A stretch of DNA of 64,000 bases from the NCBI GenBank assembly GCA_964601125.1, contig CAZRKB010000002.1, positions 1 to 64,000 on the forward strand, written 5' to 3'. A program made the translations under genes and the position numbers. Position 1 is the stretch's first letter. Every line of letters begins with the position of its first letter. Of the stretch, positions 44,002-53,551 are shown piece after piece. This DNA is from DATDVC01 sp964601125 (GTDB taxonomy: Bacteria; Patescibacteriota; Minisyncoccia; Phycocordibacterales; WO2-35-19). The notes beneath the pieces were generated by a model. It saw only the letters and a program-made list of their open reading frames with translations, had not been told where the DNA came from and did not search any database.

Positions 44002-46401
44002 TTAATTTATTATCTTAGGCCAAGGCTCTACGATCAGCATGTTTTTGCGGTGGGGAAGCAGGGACCAAATTTTTTCTGTTACGAACGGCATAAACGGGTG
44101 CAGTATTTTGAGTTGATTTTCGAGTAGGTATCTAAGTAAAAGTTTTGCTGATTGGCTGTCATTGTTTTCTTTAATTCTTTTTTTTACCTCTTCTATTATA
44201 ACATCAGCAAAGGTGTGCCAGAAATAAGCGTATATTTTTTCTGCAGCCAAGTAAAATTTGTAATTTTCCATATCTTTGGTAATGTCTGACATCAAATTAT
44301 TAAATTCAGTAATGGTTTCTTGGTCGGTTTGAGAAAGATCTTTTGTTTCAAAATCTTTTTCCCAAACTTCAACTGTATTTTCTAAAACAAATCGCGAAGC
44401 GTTCCATATTTTGTTGGCAAAATGCTTATAGGCTTTCAGTTTTTCTTCCGACATCCGGCTATCGTTTCCGGGGGCGGTGCCAATTGTGAGAGACATACGT
44501 ACGGCATCTGCGCCAAATTTATCAGCCATTTCTACTGGGTCTATGTTATTGCCAAGAGATTTTGAAATCTTTCTACCTTGTGCGTCGCGTACAAGGCCAT
44601 GTAAATAAACTGTTTTAAATGGTATTTCTCCTAGATGAAATTGACTCATGAGTACCATGCGGGCTACCCAAAAAAACAATATATCGTAGCCAGTCTCTAA
44701 TATTGTTGTTGGATGAAAAGTTTTTAGATCAGAAGTTTCCTCTGGCCATCCCAAAGTTGAAAACGTCCAAAGCGCGCTTGAAAACCACGTATCCAAAACA
44801 TCTTCATCTTGCACCCAGCCATATTTTTCTGGTGGTTCAAATCCACAGTGGATCTTTTCTTCAGAATATGTTGGTTGTGGAATTTTATTTTTTTTGATCC
44901 AACTATCATCTATAAATCCAAAATCTTTAAGAATGGTTATGAGGGTTGCTCCAATTTGTATATTTTCACTCCCCGTTATCGCATAATCAGGAAGTTCTTG
45001 CCAGTCACTGCTTTTTATTCTAAATTTGTCATTAGATAAACCAATTTTTTCAAAAAAGGTCTTTTGTTTGAAGTGTATGGCTTGATGGGGGCCACCTAGT
45101 TCTCTCTTGTACCAAATCGGGATACGATGTCCGAACCATATTTGGCGAGAAATGCACCATGGGCGCAGGTTATTTATCCAATTATAGTATACTCGTTCAA
45201 ATCGCTCCGGTAGGATTTTGATCTCTCCTTTTTCCACTGGCTCACGCATCAGCTCCTTTAGGGTTTTTCCACCTCTATTTTTAACTGGTTTATTAACATC
45301 TACAAACCACTGTAATTTTGGTAATGGTTCAATAACCCCATTAGTTCTCTCTGCCACGGAAAGGTTTTGTTTTATTTTTTCTTCTTTGACTAGTAGATTA
45401 TTGTTTTTTATCCATTCCGCAACTTTATCCCTGGCTTCTGTTGTTTTTAGACCAGAAAGTGTAGGGCCGGCTAAATCTGTCATTCTGGCTTTTTCGTTTA
45501 TAACCTGGATTTTGGGTAAATTATTTATTTCAGCTATGTCCCAGTCTGTGTGGCTGTGTGCCGGTGTAACACCGAGTGCTCCAGTCCCAAAATCTTTATC
45601 TACATTTTTGTCGGCCACTACTTTTATCTTGAGTTTAACCCCAACAAATTCTCCTTCAAATTCTTTACCAACAAAATCCTTATAACGAGAATCTTCTGGG
45701 TGCACAGCTACGGCAGTGTCGCCAACCTTTGTTTCGGGGCGGGTGGTTGAAATCTCAATAGGAAAATCCTTCCAGTATTTAAAGGTATACAGTGTCGCCT
45801 CTCTTTCCTCGTGAACTATTTCATCATCAGAAATCACAGTCTGACCTTTTGGGTCCCAATTTACAATTCTGTTGGAACGATAAATAAGCCCAGCTTCGTA
45901 CATTCTTATAAAAGCAGTAAGAACCGCTTTATACCTTTTTTCATCCATAGTGTAGGCATACCTGCTCCAATCAATTGAAGCCCCAAGAACCCTTATTTGG
46001 TTTAAAATTGTTGTTTTGCTTTCTTCTACGAAGTTATCAATTCTATTTAATAATTCTTCTCTTCCAAGATTGTATCGGCTTTTACCTTCTTTTTTTTGAA
46101 TTTCTTTTTCTACTTTCGCTTGGGTAGCGATTGCCGCTGAGTCTGTACCGGGCAACCAAAGAGTTTTTTTGCCTTGCATACGAGCGTAGCGTACCAAGGT
46201 ATCTTCAACTGCCAGCATGAGTGCACTACCCATATGTAAAGTTCCAGTCACATTTGGAGGGGGGAGTACAATGGTAAAAGTCTCTTCTCTTTTGCCGGGT
46301 AAATTGTCAGGGTTGAAAAAACCAGACTCTTCCCATCTTTTGTAAATGGTGGGTTCGGTTGAGTTTGGGTTATAGGGCTTCTTTAGTTCTTCATGCATCA
46401 T
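44002..46401 (-). CDS. valS: Valine-tRNA ligase
   Basis: 799 aa class I synthetase. HIGH-type motif LHMGSAL after PPPNVTGT, CP1 editing domain (STTRPETKVGDTAVAVHPED), KMSKS motif GRKISKSLGNNIDP and the anticodon-binding helices are present. It lacks the C-terminal coiled-coil arm of E. coli ValS (951 residues), so it is of the short type. It charges tRNA-Val and clears Thr-tRNA-Val. No Shine-Dalgarno site. Confidence 0.97.
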   Translation of the reverse strand: MMHEELKKPYNPNSTEPTIYKRWEESGFFNPDNLPGKREETFTIVLPPPNVTGTLHMGSALMLAVEDTLVRYARMQGKKTLWLPGTDSAAIATQAKVEKEIQKKEGKSRYNLGREELLNRIDNFVEESKTTILNQIRVLGASIDWSRYAYTMDEKRYKAVLTAFIRMYEAGLIYRSNRIVNWDPKGQTVISDDEIVHEEREATLYTFKYWKDFPIEISTTRPETKVGDTAVAVHPEDSRYKDFVGKEFEGEFVGVKLKIKVVADKNVDKDFGTGALGVTPAHSHTDWDIAEINNLPKIQVINEKARMTDLAGPTLSGLKTTEARDKVAEWIKNNNLLVKEEKIKQNLSVAERTNGVIEPLPKLQWFVDVNKPVKNRGGKTLKELMREPVEKGEIKILPERFERVYYNWINNLRPWCISRQIWFGHRIPIWYKRELGGPHQAIHFKQKTFFEKIGLSNDKFRIKSSDWQELPDYAITGSENIQIGATLITILKDFGFIDDSWIKKNKIPQPTYSEEKIHCGFEPPEKYGWVQDEDVLDTWFSSALWTFSTLGWPEETSDLKTFHPTTILETGYDILFFWVARMVLMSQFHLGEIPFKTVYLHGLVRDAQGRKISKSLGNNIDPVEMADKFGADAVRMSLTIGTAPGNDSRMSEEKLKAYKHFANKIWNASRFVLENTVEVWEKDFETKDLSQTDQETITEFNNLMSDITKDMENYKFYLAAEKIYAYFWHTFADVIIEEVKKRIKENNDSQSAKLLLRYLLENQLKILHPFMPFVTEKIWSLLPHRKNMLIVEPWPKIIN

Positions 46402-46465
46402 TCTAATAATACATTAAGATGAGATTTATCAAAATTGGCGACAATCTGGTCTAAAGCACCGATTC

Positions 46466-46571
46466 TATAAAAGACAACATCGGTCAGCCTAGATGTCTTT
46501 TATAATTTAAGCTAATTAAAAAAGAGATTTTATGACACCATAAAAGACATTTATTCTAATATAAAAGACAT
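46466..46571. promoter_or_regulatory. Four copies of an ATAAAAGACAT-type box
   Basis: TATAAAAGACA at 46466-46476, its inverse TGTCTTTTATA at 46494-46504, ATAAAAGACAT at 46540-46550 and again at 46561-46571. They lie in the 290-nt intergenic region between divergent valS and the giant surface protein gene; nothing else is seen in that stretch apart from TTGACA near 46628. This looks like a cluster of binding sites for a regulator. Confidence 0.55.
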
Positions 46572-46691
46572 ATTTAACAAATGGCTGTAAATAAGGTTTT
46601 TTTCAAAATCCCTCTCTCTCCTTTCCATTGACATTTTCTTAAATTGATGTAGTCTCATTTTAAATGCGGTGATGATTTGGATATCGTTTTT

Positions 46692-49600
46692 ATGTATAGC
46701 ATTAGTGATAAAAAAATAGTTTTCAATCGCAAGTCTGCCTTTTCCGCGGCCCTTGCTTTTGTTGTATTTGCTACTCAGTTTTTGGGTGTCTATGCTGAAG
46801 CCTATGCTTCTCCTCTAAATCAGTGTCCAGTTATTGCTGAGACTTTCTTTAGTAGCGGTACTGATACAAAGTTGCAGGACGGGACTTCTGCTGTTGCCAC
46901 TTACAACGAGCATCCATTTTGGACAGCAAACATCCCAGGCGCTACGTGGGTGTGGTCGTCTTATTATGTGGAAGATCCATTAGTGGTTACCGCTAAAACA
47001 TTTGTTAAAACTTTTGAGGTTTCGAATACTGCGAGCGTTGAGAGTGCTACGATTACCATGGCCGCCGACAACACCTACAGGGTTTTTGTGAATAATGTTT
47101 TAGTTGCTGAAGACCTTACTGAGTTTAACTATTACACCGAAAAAACTTTCGATCTAAAATCGTATGTGTCATCTGGGGTTAATACTGTTCGTTTTGAGAT
47201 TACAAATATTACTAACCCTCTCGCACAAACAAAAGAATCAAATCCAGCAGGATTACTCTACAGGATAGACCTATCTACTAAAGAAAGTAATTGTGGAGAG
47301 AATCCGGCTAATAATCCGCCAATTATCACATTAATTGGCGCAAATCCATTGCGTTTAGATACTGGCACTACGTTTGTAGATCCGGGTGCGACTGCAAATG
47401 ATGCAGAAGATGGCGACATAACAGCAAACATAGTAAAGACAGGTACAGTCAATACTTCTACTGTTGGCACCTACACAATTAATTATTCAGTCACTGATTC
47501 GGGCGGGCTTTCTGCCTCAACTACCAGGCAGGTCATTGTTTCTGATCCGTATGTTCCGCCGGTAGTCAATCAATGCACCATTGATTTTTATAGTGAACCA
47601 AGCGATCAGGTTGAGGGTGGCGGTATGGCTTTTGCTACTTATAAAAATCATCCAGACTGGACAGTTTCAATCCCAGGTGCGACTTGGATATGGAGTAGCT
47701 ACCTTGTTGAAAATTCACTTGTCGATGATACGAAAATTTTTGAAAAGAGATTTAATATAGCTACTACCTCTACTGTAAATTCGGCGATTCTCACCATGGC
47801 TGCTGACAACTCCTATACCGTTTCTGTAAATGGTATTCAGGTTGGGGCTGATGCTACTGAGTTTAATTACAAAGAAGAAAGCAAAGACATTTACAATGTT
47901 ACTTCTTATATAAATAATTCCGCAAACAGGATTTCTTTTACTGTAAAGAATTGGGGTGTAGCCAGTTCTACTCCCCAAACCAATCCAGCCGGTCTTTTGT
48001 ATAAACTTTCTGTAACTGTTTCTGGAATTGGTGAAAATTGCGATGGGCCTCAGCCAGTAAACACTCCACCTGAAATAACTTTGATTGGAAATAATCCGAT
48101 TAATATATTTGTTGGCGATAATTTTTCTGATCCTGGGGCTACCGCTCTTGATCGTGAAGACGGCGACATAACAGCAAACATAGTAAAGACAGGTACAGTC
48201 AATACTTCTACTGTTGGCACCTACACAATTAATTATTCAGTCACTGATTCGGGCGGGCTTTCTGATTATGAATCAAGGAGTGTTGTTGTTTCTCCCAGAG
48301 GCGGTGGTGGCTCACCAAAACCGACTGTCTCCCTTGTTGCTAACCCTGGCAGCATAATTCTCGGAGCCACAAGTACTTTGAGTTGGACTTCAGGCAATGC
48401 AAATAGCTGCTCGGCTTCATGGACGGTGTCAACTTCTACATCTGGTTCTCAAGCTGTTTCCCCAGCTACTACCACCGATTATGCTATTACTTGTGTGGGC
48501 AATGGCGGATCTGCTACTGCAACTACAACGGTTATTGTCACAGAAGGTTCAAACGGAGGACCTAGATGTACTCTTGAGTTGGTTAGTGACACCAATACAA
48601 CAGTTGAGGGCGGTGTAAAATCTGTCGCTACTTACAAAGACCATCCTTACTGGACTGCAAATATTCCTGGCGCAACATGGATATGGAAAACTTTCTTTAC
48701 AAGTACGCCAACTCAGCAGGAGGTATACACATTTGAAAGAATATTTAATATAAACTCTGAAGTTGAAAGTGCTACCTTAGTGGTTGCTGCTGACAATTCC
48801 TATGTGCTTTATGTAAATGGTCTTAAAATTGGAGAAGATGCAGGAGAATTTAATTATCGAGATGAACAGAAAGATACTTTTGATTTAAAAAATGTTTTGC
48901 AGCCGGGCATAAACAAGATAGAATTTTCTGTAAAGAACTGGGGTGTTGCAGATAGCGATTCACAAACAAATCCAGCTGGTCTTTTGTACAAGCTAACTGT
49001 TGTGGAGAAGGGTGAAAACTGCGATGGTTCCACACCTACTCCGTCGGTCACTCTTAATGCAAATCCTTCATCTATAATAAAAGGAGCTACTTCAACTCTA
49101 TCTTGGGTTGCAAGTAATGTAACTTTCTGCTCAGCTCCTTGGACAAATGCAACATCCACCTCTGGTTCTCAGGAAGTTTCTCCAGCCACCACTACCAATT
49201 ACCAAATATCTTGTGGCGGAACTTACGGTACTACTACAGCCACTACTACTGTTACCGTTAATGCTGACAATGGCGGCGGAACGCTAACCCCCAGCATAAA
49301 TCTCAATGCTAACCCGGCTACTATAAACCCAGGTGCCACATCTACTCTTAGCTGGAATTCTTCCAACACGAACTATTGCTCCGCTCCGTGGACTCTATCT
49401 ACATCCACTTCTGGAACTCAAGAAGTCTCGCCTTCTGCTACTACGGAATATTCTATTGCTTGCGGCGGAATTTACGGTACTACCACAGCCACTACTACTG
49501 TTACCGTTAATACCGACAATGGGGGTGGTGGTTCGAATAACCCAACAGTTTCTTTGTCAGCCGATCCGGGCACAATCATCGTTGGTGGATCATCAACATT

Positions 49601-50672
49601 GACTTGGACATCAAATAATACAAATTCTTGTGCAGCTAGCTGGACCAGTGCTACTTCTACCTCTGGCTCTCAAGTGGTAAACCCTGGTTCCACTACTGAA
49701 TATTCGATCAGTTGTACTGGTAATAATGGTACTGCCAGCGCTACTACTACTGTTATTGTTAACACCAACAATGGTGGGGGAGGAAATGGCGGCGGCGGCG
49801 GTGGGGGTGGAGGGGGTATTGGTGGCAGAAGGAGGGACATAAGCAATTTGCTCGCTCCTCAAGGAGAAGTTTTGGGTGCCACCAGCTGTGCTTACCTTCG
49901 AGATTACTTGAGACGTGATTGGAAGAATGACCCTATAGAGGTATTAAAACTCCAATCGTTCTTAAATGTCTTTGAGAAGGAAAGTTTGTCCTATACATCT
50001 GTCTTTGATGAACCCACTTATCAGGCTGTTTCAAGGTTCCAAAATAAATATTTCTACGATATTCTTGAACCATGGGGTCATGATGCTCCAACGGGGTTTG
50101 TTTATATCCTTACAAAGAAGAAAATAAATGAAATATATTGTAATACGTTGATATCGTTAACACCGGATCAAAAACAAGAAATATTGTCCTTTAGATCTTT
50201 CATAGAAAGTCTTAAGTCACGTGGTGGCTTAGGTTCTAGTTCTTTTGATTCGCAAGTTCTTTCTTCAAAAAATGTCCTTGAAAACAACGCTACCAATACA
50301 GGTATAGTTGTTGTAAACCTTGGTACACCTAATAAAGGGGGTGGCGAAGAAAACAGAGACTCTTCTGTTGTGAAAAACGCCGCGATCTCTCTATTTGGGG
50401 TTGGACAGAGTGTGGCAAATAACAAAAACTATCTCGTTGTAGTAGCCCTCCTGCTCTTAATACTAGGTTTGGGACTTTTGGTAAGAAAATTACTCATGGA
50501 ATCAGAAGATCCCGACGCTATGAATAAATCTATCTCTAGTGATTTTGAAAATAATTCTGTTTCTGGTAAAAATGAATCTCCGGTGATCGTTTTGCCTGGA
50601 GCTGCTTCATCTGAAGATGAATTGCCAGAAGAAGAAATTGTAATTGAGGATGAAGAAGAAAAAAGAGTCTAA
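46692..50672 (+). CDS. Giant surface protein with triplicated beta-sandwich, DUF5011 and Ig-like repeats
   Basis: 1326 aa from ATG 46692. Signal peptide (about 1-36), three copies of a 150-residue beta-sandwich module (TFFSSG, YNEHPFWTANIPGATWVW, MAADNTYRVFVNN, NPAGLLYRI) at about 40-200, 290-450 and 625-775, two DUF5011/HYR-like modules (NPPIITLIGANPLRLDTGTTF; NTPPEITLIGNNPINIFVG), five short Ig-like repeats (NANPSSIIKGATSTLSW), a Gly-rich hinge, a Cys-containing peptidoglycan-binding-like domain (about 1075-1170, VLKLQSFLNVF), one membrane helix near 1252-1274 and an acidic tail. It should span from membrane to cell exterior and act in adhesion. The sandwich module resembles carbohydrate-binding folds, by shape only. 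Confidence 0.85.
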   Translation: MYSISDKKIVFNRKSAFSAALAFVVFATQFLGVYAEAYASPLNQCPVIAETFFSSGTDTKLQDGTSAVATYNEHPFWTANIPGATWVWSSYYVEDPLVVTAKTFVKTFEVSNTASVESATITMAADNTYRVFVNNVLVAEDLTEFNYYTEKTFDLKSYVSSGVNTVRFEITNITNPLAQTKESNPAGLLYRIDLSTKESNCGENPANNPPIITLIGANPLRLDTGTTFVDPGATANDAEDGDITANIVKTGTVNTSTVGTYTINYSVTDSGGLSASTTRQVIVSDPYVPPVVNQCTIDFYSEPSDQVEGGGMAFATYKNHPDWTVSIPGATWIWSSYLVENSLVDDTKIFEKRFNIATTSTVNSAILTMAADNSYTVSVNGIQVGADATEFNYKEESKDIYNVTSYINNSANRISFTVKNWGVASSTPQTNPAGLLYKLSVTVSGIGENCDGPQPVNTPPEITLIGNNPINIFVGDNFSDPGATALDREDGDITANIVKTGTVNTSTVGTYTINYSVTDSGGLSDYESRSVVVSPRGGGGSPKPTVSLVANPGSIILGATSTLSWTSGNANSCSASWTVSTSTSGSQAVSPATTTDYAITCVGNGGSATATTTVIVTEGSNGGPRCTLELVSDTNTTVEGGVKSVATYKDHPYWTANIPGATWIWKTFFTSTPTQQEVYTFERIFNINSEVESATLVVAADNSYVLYVNGLKIGEDAGEFNYRDEQKDTFDLKNVLQPGINKIEFSVKNWGVADSDSQTNPAGLLYKLTVVEKGENCDGSTPTPSVTLNANPSSIIKGATSTLSWVASNVTFCSAPWTNATSTSGSQEVSPATTTNYQISCGGTYGTTTATTTVTVNADNGGGTLTPSINLNANPATINPGATSTLSWNSSNTNYCSAPWTLSTSTSGTQEVSPSATTEYSIACGGIYGTTTATTTVTVNTDNGGGGSNNPTVSLSADPGTIIVGGSSTLTWTSNNTNSCAASWTSATSTSGSQVVNPGSTTEYSISCTGNNGTASATTTVIVNTNNGGGGNGGGGGGGGGGIGGRRRDISNLLAPQGEVLGATSCAYLRDYLRRDWKNDPIEVLKLQSFLNVFEKESLSYTSVFDEPTYQAVSRFQNKYFYDILEPWGHDAPTGFVYILTKKKINEIYCNTLISLTPDQKQEILSFRSFIESLKSRGGLGSSSFDSQVLSSKNVLENNATNTGIVVVNLGTPNKGGGEENRDSSVVKNAAISLFGVGQSVANNKNYLVVVALLLLILGLGLLVRKLLMESEDPDAMNKSISSDFENNSVSGKNESPVIVLPGAASSEDELPEEEIVIEDEEEKRV
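47412..47514 (+). repeat. 103-bp perfect direct repeat, copy 1
   Basis: Identical to 48162-48264 inside the same gene (750-bp offset), encoding the end of each DUF5011 module. Flanking parts of the modules differ, so the identity points to recent gene conversion or duplication. Confidence 0.92.
48162..48264 (+). repeat. 103-bp perfect direct repeat, copy 2
   Basis: Identical to 47412-47514. Recombination between copies would remove or add 750 bp in frame (250 codons). Confidence 0.92.
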
Positions 50673-51835
50673 TTTATATCTAAGTTTCCGTTAGCTTCTA
50701 GTTTTAAGTCCATCTTAGTTCCATTTATATAATCGATGTATCCAGCCGCAGCTATCATGGTTGCATTGTCTGTAGACAGAGATTTTTCTGGAAGTAAGAT
50801 TTCAATATCTTTGTAAATATTTTTTAACTGCAAAATGTTTTTTCTAATCTCTTTGTTTGCGATTACCCCTCCGCCAACAATCAAAGTTTTTGGGCTATAA
50901 GTTTCTATCGCTTTTTTTGTTTTTGTAATCAATGTTTCTACTACTGCATCTTCGAATTCCCTGGCTACTTTTAGTTTGTCAATCTGAAAAATACCGTCTT
51001 CTCTCTCGCGCGGATATTTTTCTGCTGAAAAATTCCTCGTGCTCACGCCGTCGCGCTCGCAAGGCTCGTTCGAAGAGGTATTTTGCAGATTTCTTATATA
51101 ATACAACACCGCTGTTTTTAATCCTGAAAAAGAAAAATTTAAATCTCCAGAATGGATCATTGGTCGAGGAAACTTGTGATCTAGGTGTAAATCTTTTTCT
51201 CGCGCTTCTTCTGCCAGGCTAGATATTTTGGGGCCACCAGGGTAGGGGAGGCTGAGCATCCTGGCCACTTTGTCAAAAGCTTCTCCCACTGCATCATCTT
51301 TAGTTTCTCCAATTTTTTCCCTATCTTTCCAATTCTTCAAATATACCAACTCGGTATGTCCGCCACTTATTAACAGAGCCAGCGCTGGAAATATAATTTT
51401 TTCATCTTTCCTTTCAACTTGTATCTTTTTACTTTCAAACTCGTAAGTTTTGAATAAAACTGACGCTATATGTCCGAGCATGTGATTTGCTGGTGTCACT
51501 TTGATTCCGAGTTTTTTTCCCAATTCAGTCGCGAAATTTATACCTGTCCAAAGTGCCGGCTCTAGTCCGGGGCCTACAGTTACAGTTATAAGTTCAATTT
51601 CCTTTTCTTGAACCCCAGCTTTTTCTATGGCCGCCTTATAAACAAGGGGTAAATTTTTAATATGCTCACGCTTAGCAAGCGTAGGGAAGACGCCCCCGTA
51701 TTTCTCGTGTATATCAACCTGGCTATGGAGTGAGCTTCCGAGTAGTTTAAACTCAAGAGACTTTAAATCTCCTTTTGCCTCCACGACACTCACCGCCGTC
51801 TCATCACAACTTGTCTCAATACCTAAAATAATCAT
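50669..51835 (-). CDS. tsaD: tRNA N6-threonylcarbamoyladenosine transferase TsaD with in-frame insertion
   Basis: 388 aa against a usual 335-350. MIILGIETSCDETAVSVV, the metal-binding HMLGHIASV, ISGGHTELV, PYPGGPKIS, FSFSGLKTAVLYYI and VGGGVIANKEIR are present. It installs t6A37 on ANN-decoding tRNAs. Between the FSFSGLKT helix and AREFEDAVVETL sits an extra charged segment (about residues 253-285, including CERDGVSTRNFSAEKYPR) encoded near 50990-51075, a GC-rich stretch with CGCGCG-type palindromes. Stop overlaps the end of the giant surface gene by 4 nt. Confidence 0.95.
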   Translation of the reverse strand: MIILGIETSCDETAVSVVEAKGDLKSLEFKLLGSSLHSQVDIHEKYGGVFPTLAKREHIKNLPLVYKAAIEKAGVQEKEIELITVTVGPGLEPALWTGINFATELGKKLGIKVTPANHMLGHIASVLFKTYEFESKKIQVERKDEKIIFPALALLISGGHTELVYLKNWKDREKIGETKDDAVGEAFDKVARMLSLPYPGGPKISSLAEEAREKDLHLDHKFPRPMIHSGDLNFSFSGLKTAVLYYIRNLQNTSSNEPCERDGVSTRNFSAEKYPREREDGIFQIDKLKVAREFEDAVVETLITKTKKAIETYSPKTLIVGGGVIANKEIRKNILQLKNIYKDIEILLPEKSLSTDNATMIAAAGYIDYINGTKMDLKLEANGNLDIN

Positions 51836-51937
51836 TATAGTTGAAGTATAACGATTTTTAACAAAAAATCATCTGGCTGACCAAGGCAAAAGGTTGCTTT
51901 TTGTTTTTTTAGTGGTATAAAAGAGTGGGAGGTTTGA

Positions 51938-52315
51938 ATGAAGCTCAGCGGTTGGATTCTTTGGCGCCTTTTCCTAAGGGAATTAAGGCGGAGTCTTTTT
52001 CCCAACGACAAAGACTGGAAGATTGAAATCAACAAAGCCAAGGGGAAGGCTAAATTTTTGGATGGTTATGAAATGAGTGTTACCCACTGCATCCCTACGG
52101 TAGATGGGTGCTTTCTTAGATTGTTTTGTCATCAAAATCCAGCAGAAGACTATTCAGTGACGGTATTTATGCCTGAAGCAATAAACTGCCAAGGCGGTGC
52201 GGTTAAGGTCGCTTTTTCTGATAAACCGCACGCAAAGCTTTTTGCTATATACAAATCTGGATACGTGAAAAAAGTGGGCACGTACCTTGAGGTGACAAAG
52301 TATGTGAGGGTGTGA
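51938..52315 (+). CDS. Small hypothetical protein with strong ribosome-binding site
   Basis: 125 aa, basic, with an amphipathic N-terminal segment (WILWRLFLRELRRSLFP) and a beta-rich remainder containing four Cys-bearing strands. GGGAGG stands 6-11 nt before the ATG. No family recognised. It is followed by its own terminator and belongs to the group of self-contained accessory genes. Confidence 0.6.
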   Translation: MKLSGWILWRLFLRELRRSLFPNDKDWKIEINKAKGKAKFLDGYEMSVTHCIPTVDGCFLRLFCHQNPAEDYSVTVFMPEAINCQGGAVKVAFSDKPHAKLFAIYKSGYVKKVGTYLEVTKYVRV

Positions 52316-52326
52316 GTAGATACAAG

Positions 52327-52362
52327 CCTCGCTTGGTTCGTCCGAGCGGGGTTTTGCTTTGA
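52327..52362 (+). terminator. Rho-independent terminator
   Basis: CCTCGCTTGG pairs with CCGAGCGGGG (two G-T pairs) around TTCGT, followed by TTTTGCTTT. Confidence 0.8.
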
Positions 52363-52415
52363 TAAAAATATTTTTTAGCTTTCAACTCTACAACCACAAT
52401 GGCGACCATTGTATG

Positions 52416-52625
52416 TTTTTACTTGTGGTGTAATTTGTTGGCGGAAGGGGTGAGATTTGAACTCACGGTCNNNNNNNNNNNNNNNNNNNNNNNNNNNNNN
52501 NNNNNNNNNNNNNNNNNNNNNNNNNNNNNNNNNNNNNNNNNNNNNNNNNNNNNNNNNNNNNNNNNNNNNNTTTTTACTTGTGGTGTAATTTGTTGGCGGA
52601 AGGGGTGAGATTTGAACTCACGGTC
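52416..52625. other. Scaffold gap (100 N) with duplicated 55-bp flanks
   Basis: N at 52471-52570. The 55 bases before the gap (52416-52470) are identical to the 55 bases after it (52571-52625). The left copy is an incomplete piece of the tRNA-Ser seen complete on the right. The gap probably joins two contigs that overlap by one assembly k-mer, so the stretch is very likely contiguous and the duplication false. Confidence 0.85.
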
Positions 52626-52683
52626 GCCTTTCGGCAACGCTGGTTTTCGAAACCAGTGCTTTAAACCACTCAGCCACCCTTCC
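52594..52683 (-). tRNA. tRNA-Ser(CGA)
   Basis: Acceptor GGAAGGG pairs with CCCTTCC; anticodon arm CTGGT/ACCAG with loop TTCGAAA gives CGA. A long variable arm (GCGTTGCCGAAAGGCGAC) marks a class II tRNA. CCA is encoded. Confidence 0.95.
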
Positions 52684-52702
52684 TTATAAAAGTCAAAACC
52701 TG

Positions 52703-52777
52703 TGACGCTACCGGGATTTGAACCCGGGTACCAAGCTTGAAAAGCTTGTGTCCTGACCAGACTAGACGATAGCGCCC
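52703..52777 (-). tRNA. tRNA-Glu(TTC)
   Basis: Acceptor GGCGCTA pairs with TAGCGTC (one G-T). Anticodon arm CAAGC/GCTTG with loop TTTTCAA gives TTC. T arm CCGGGTTCAAATCCCGG. It lies upstream of tRNA-Ser on the same strand, probably one transcript. Confidence 0.94.
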
Positions 52778-52885
52778 CCTCGACTCGCTTTGCTCGCTCA
52801 GGGCAAGCCTACGAGACCAGAATAATAACATTTTTTAATAAAAAAGCAAAAAGAATTTTTAGATATAATGTGTTAATATTGAGGT

Positions 52886-53509
52886 ATGATAATCACATAC
52901 CAAGGGGTGCAAAATTTCAAAGTGCAGTTTGGTGATACCACGTTGGCTTTTGACCCGATATCTAAAGATTCTAAAAATAAAGCATCAAGTTTTGGTGCTG
53001 ATATCGCTCTTATGTCTCTAAATCATGCCGATATGAATGGGGCAGATCAAGCAAGTCGTGGCGAAAAGCAAGCTTTCGTCATAAATGGTCCCGGTGAATA
53101 TGAAGTACAAGGAGTTTTTATAAAGGGGCTTCCGAGTGTATCTCAATATGGAGGTGAAGAGAAAATAAACACAATTTACACGGTTAATCTTGAAAATATG
53201 AATCTGTGTTTTCTTGGGGCGCTTGGGGACGCAAAGATACCAGCTGTTACCAAAGAATCAATAGATGGAGTGGATATATTGTTTGTGGCGATAGGTGGCA
53301 ACGGTACTCTCTCTCCTAGCGATGCTTATAAATTTGCGGTTTCTTTAGAACCTTCTATAATTATACCTATGAATTACTCTCCCGAAGCACTCAAGGCTTT
53401 TTTGAAAGAGGGTGGGGGCGAAGGGGTGAAGCCGATCGACAAGCTTACGATCAAAAAGAAAGATCTGGAGGGCAAAGAGGGAGAGATTGTTGTTCTCGCG
53501 GAACAATAA
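52886..53509 (+). CDS. MBL-fold metallo-hydrolase-like protein (UlaG-like)
   Basis: 207 aa with the beta-lactamase-like strand order: MIITYQGVQNFKVQFGDTTLAFDPI, SLNHADMNG in place of the HxHxDH motif, FVINGPGEYEVQGVFIKGL, NLCFLGALGD and FVAIGGNGTLSPSDAYKFAVSLEPSIIIPMNY. The zinc ligands of the first motif are reduced, so catalysis is doubtful. TATAAT (52864-52869) lies 16 nt before the ATG with GAGG close by. Confidence 0.85.
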   Translation: MIITYQGVQNFKVQFGDTTLAFDPISKDSKNKASSFGADIALMSLNHADMNGADQASRGEKQAFVINGPGEYEVQGVFIKGLPSVSQYGGEEKINTIYTVNLENMNLCFLGALGDAKIPAVTKESIDGVDILFVAIGGNGTLSPSDAYKFAVSLEPSIIIPMNYSPEALKAFLKEGGGEGVKPIDKLTIKKKDLEGKEGEIVVLAEQ

Positions 53510-53551
53510 TTTTCAAATCTGAAAGTGTTTGTAAAAAAATACAAATCAATA

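Noticed and set aside
52416..52470. A second tRNA-Ser before the gap
   Set aside because: Identical 55-bp contig-end overlap, an assembly artefact.
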